Assembly (NCBI GenBank): GCA_022813625.1 | Contig: JAKLMB010000025.1 | Coordinates: forward strand, 372,001-436,000 | Reading direction: 5' to 3' | DNA length: 64,000 nt | DNA from: Aaosphaeria pasadenensis | Lineage: Eukaryota; Ascomycota; Dothideomycetes; Pleosporales | In this document: piece by piece, positions 62,480 to 64,000 of the stretch | How positions within the stretch are numbered: position 1 is the first letter of the stretch | How the letters are laid out: every line of letters starts with the position of its first letter | Notes under the pieces: model-generated | The model's database searches: none | Seen by the model: only the letters and a program-made list of their open reading frames with translations | Told to the model about the DNA's origin: nothing | Program-made: the position numbers and the translations under genes

Positions 62480-63999
62480 GATATCTCCCGTCGGTTCTGC
62501 GTCGCTACGGCCGAGAGATCGCGTTGGAGGTCAAAGGACAGAAGATCACACACGCCGCTATCCACATCGGCACTTCGAATCATCCACAGCACATTTCAGT
62601 TAGGGTTCTGTGCTTGAACAAGATGAGCACGCTGGAAGGTCCCACCCCGGAGGCTTTGAAACCGAGAAAAGCAGCTATACTTGAGTTGGGCCTACCACCG
62701 CCCTCTGCCATCCGTATCTACTCAGAAATTGGTGTTAATTCCTCCATATTCACCTTCACTCACTAATGAGCCTTCTAGATCTTCCAGCGCTTTCACGATG
62801 AGGCAGGCAGGCCGACTTCGCACGAGCGCGTTCATTCTGCCATTCTCCATGTCCTGGACCCCAAAAGAAGGCTTGCGAACCTTGGTCACCCTGTGCCAGA
62901 GATCGTCACCCGCATGAGCCAAGATGACCCCGAAAATGGGGAGACGCGCGCCCTGGTCGACTCGATAACGAGCATCATCGCCACCGACATGAAATTGACG
63001 CCCCAAGAACGACAGCACCTCCAAGGCGATGTTAGGGTGGTGGGTGGTCAAAAGGACTACGGCGCTCCCCAAGTACCTTGCCTTGATCTCGATGTTGGAG
63101 GATAAACTCAAAATCAAAGAAGTTGTGTACGGAGTCTCTGCCGACCGTGATCGAGAAGCCCTCGGCGGCCGTTTCGTCGATTTGTTCGGATATCTATCCG
63201 AGGCTCCGTATTTGACTGGACGCCGCCAACTCAAGAAATTTGGTCATGAGATGGCGCTCGACGCCGTCAACCTCATCATTGAGATGTATACAATTGGGAT
63301 CACAGGATTCAATGAGACTGCAGACTATAACCTCACTCATGAGCTCGAGGTAGGGAAACCGTATCTCTCCGCCTTCAAACAAATACGAAGGCCATGAATG
63401 CTTGACCGGCATCGTCCGGGATTTCTTCTTGGCTTACAGTGGCACATGCAGTCCCGTGAAGGACATGCCAGATGCTACAAGCGGACTTCTCAATGCAATA
63501 GCTGTAGTCGAATTCAACAACTCTGCTAAAGCACTTAGTGCTGCTTTCGAGAATACTAGATCTGAAGCTTTCCGCCTGGTCGCGAGAGTTTCACATTTGG
63601 CGAAGATAAGGTAAAGCATCTCTTCGCAAAAGTTTGTGGGTACACTACTACGAAGGCAAAGATGGAATTGGACTTGGCAGAGTTGTACGCCGAGATGTAC
63701 GACTATAGTTCAACTATGATTTTGTTCCTCCCACACAGGCACATGATCAGGTTTGTGCGTTTCCACACAAAACATCGCCTGTACGCTAACGATAGCAGGA
63801 TTAAGAAGCTTGGAATCCCAAGGATGAGGCAGCTCATCATGGATATGGATGACCACATGCCAGAAATCCAACAACAGTGGGCGCACGCCGGAAAACAATT
63901 GTACGACAGCGTGAAAAATTCAAAGGGCACCGCAAACGTGCCCCGTCTCGACCTCCGAACACTGCATGAAGGAGTACCTCGAACGATGGCGGACATCAC
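62480..63999 (+). pseudogene. unidentified gene broken by frameshifts, cut by window end
   Basis: A coding-like region on the plus strand with protein-like composition continues for about 1.5 kb but not in one frame. Open frame 62482-62764 ends at TAA (unless a short intron, GTTAAT to TCTAG at 62734-62778, removes it). The same frame resumes to about 63030, then the coding signal shifts by one base to the next frame until about 63358, shifts again near an AAACC run, and shifts back near 63584-63592. A 48-nt intron with good signals (63751-63798, GTTTGT, GCTAAC, AGCAG) is preserved, and the frame is still open at the window end. Segments such as FVDLFGYLSEAPYLTG and LAELYAEMYDY are well formed. 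I recognise no domain. Either a decaying gene or a locus with base-level assembly errors. Confidence 0.5.
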
Positions 64000-64000
64000 T

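Noticed and set aside
62305..62592. 95-codon minus-strand frame at the right end
   Set aside because: It overlaps the damaged plus-strand coding region and its opposite frames; composition looks like an antisense shadow.

Overview
The window is nuclear DNA of a filamentous ascomycete (Pezizomycotina). Genes carry short GT-AG introns (mostly 45-180 nt) with CTAAC-like branch sites and compact CACCATGG-type starts. The gene set includes a LaeA-like methyltransferase, a HET-domain protein, cutinase, DPP V, an HMT1-type ABC transporter and a DUF3605 protein. The long, microsatellite-rich intergenic stretches and the repertoire suggest Dothideomycetes, but that assignment is an inference and I cannot name the species.

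Left third (1-30 kb): RTC1/SEA2 (WDR24 homologue, minus strand) and a vacuolar-type heavy-metal-tolerance ABC transporter (plus) diverge from a 3.8 kb repeat-rich spacer. A seven-exon LaeA-like methyltransferase (plus) converges with RPN11 (proteasome lid deubiquitinase, minus). RPN11 shares a 536 bp divergent promoter with an RPD3-class histone deacetylase (plus). A secreted DUF7492-like protein whose predicted mature N-terminus is histidine lies on the minus strand, followed by a 3.5 kb gene-poor segment.

Middle (30-46 kb): U2AF small subunit, with a possible alternative last exon; a serine/threonine/proline-rich tail-anchored membrane protein (minus); a DUF3605 / GlcNAc-induced NGI1-like protein; HMG-CoA reductase with a sterol-sensing membrane domain; and a secreted GH3 glycosidase (minus) converging with it.

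Right third (46-64 kb): a HET-domain protein isolated in a gene-poor segment, then secreted dipeptidyl peptidase V, an MFS transporter, a cutinase whose catalytic serine codon is split by an intron, and at the right edge an unidentified locus broken by several frameshifts and cut by the window end.

Four genes (DUF7492-like, GH3, DPP V, cutinase) encode secreted proteins, consistent with a plant-associated or saprotrophic life. They are not clustered as one pathway, and housekeeping genes lie between them. I see no secondary-metabolite core enzyme, intact transposon, tRNA, rRNA or CRISPR. The exon structures given were assembled by eye from splice signals, frame continuity and family motifs. 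Every multi-exon model keeps the reading frame, with a total length divisible by three. I found no convincing new multi-gene system; the best leads are the histidine-brace candidate, the U2AF alternative exon, the recurrent ACGGAGTAC motif and the broken right-edge gene.
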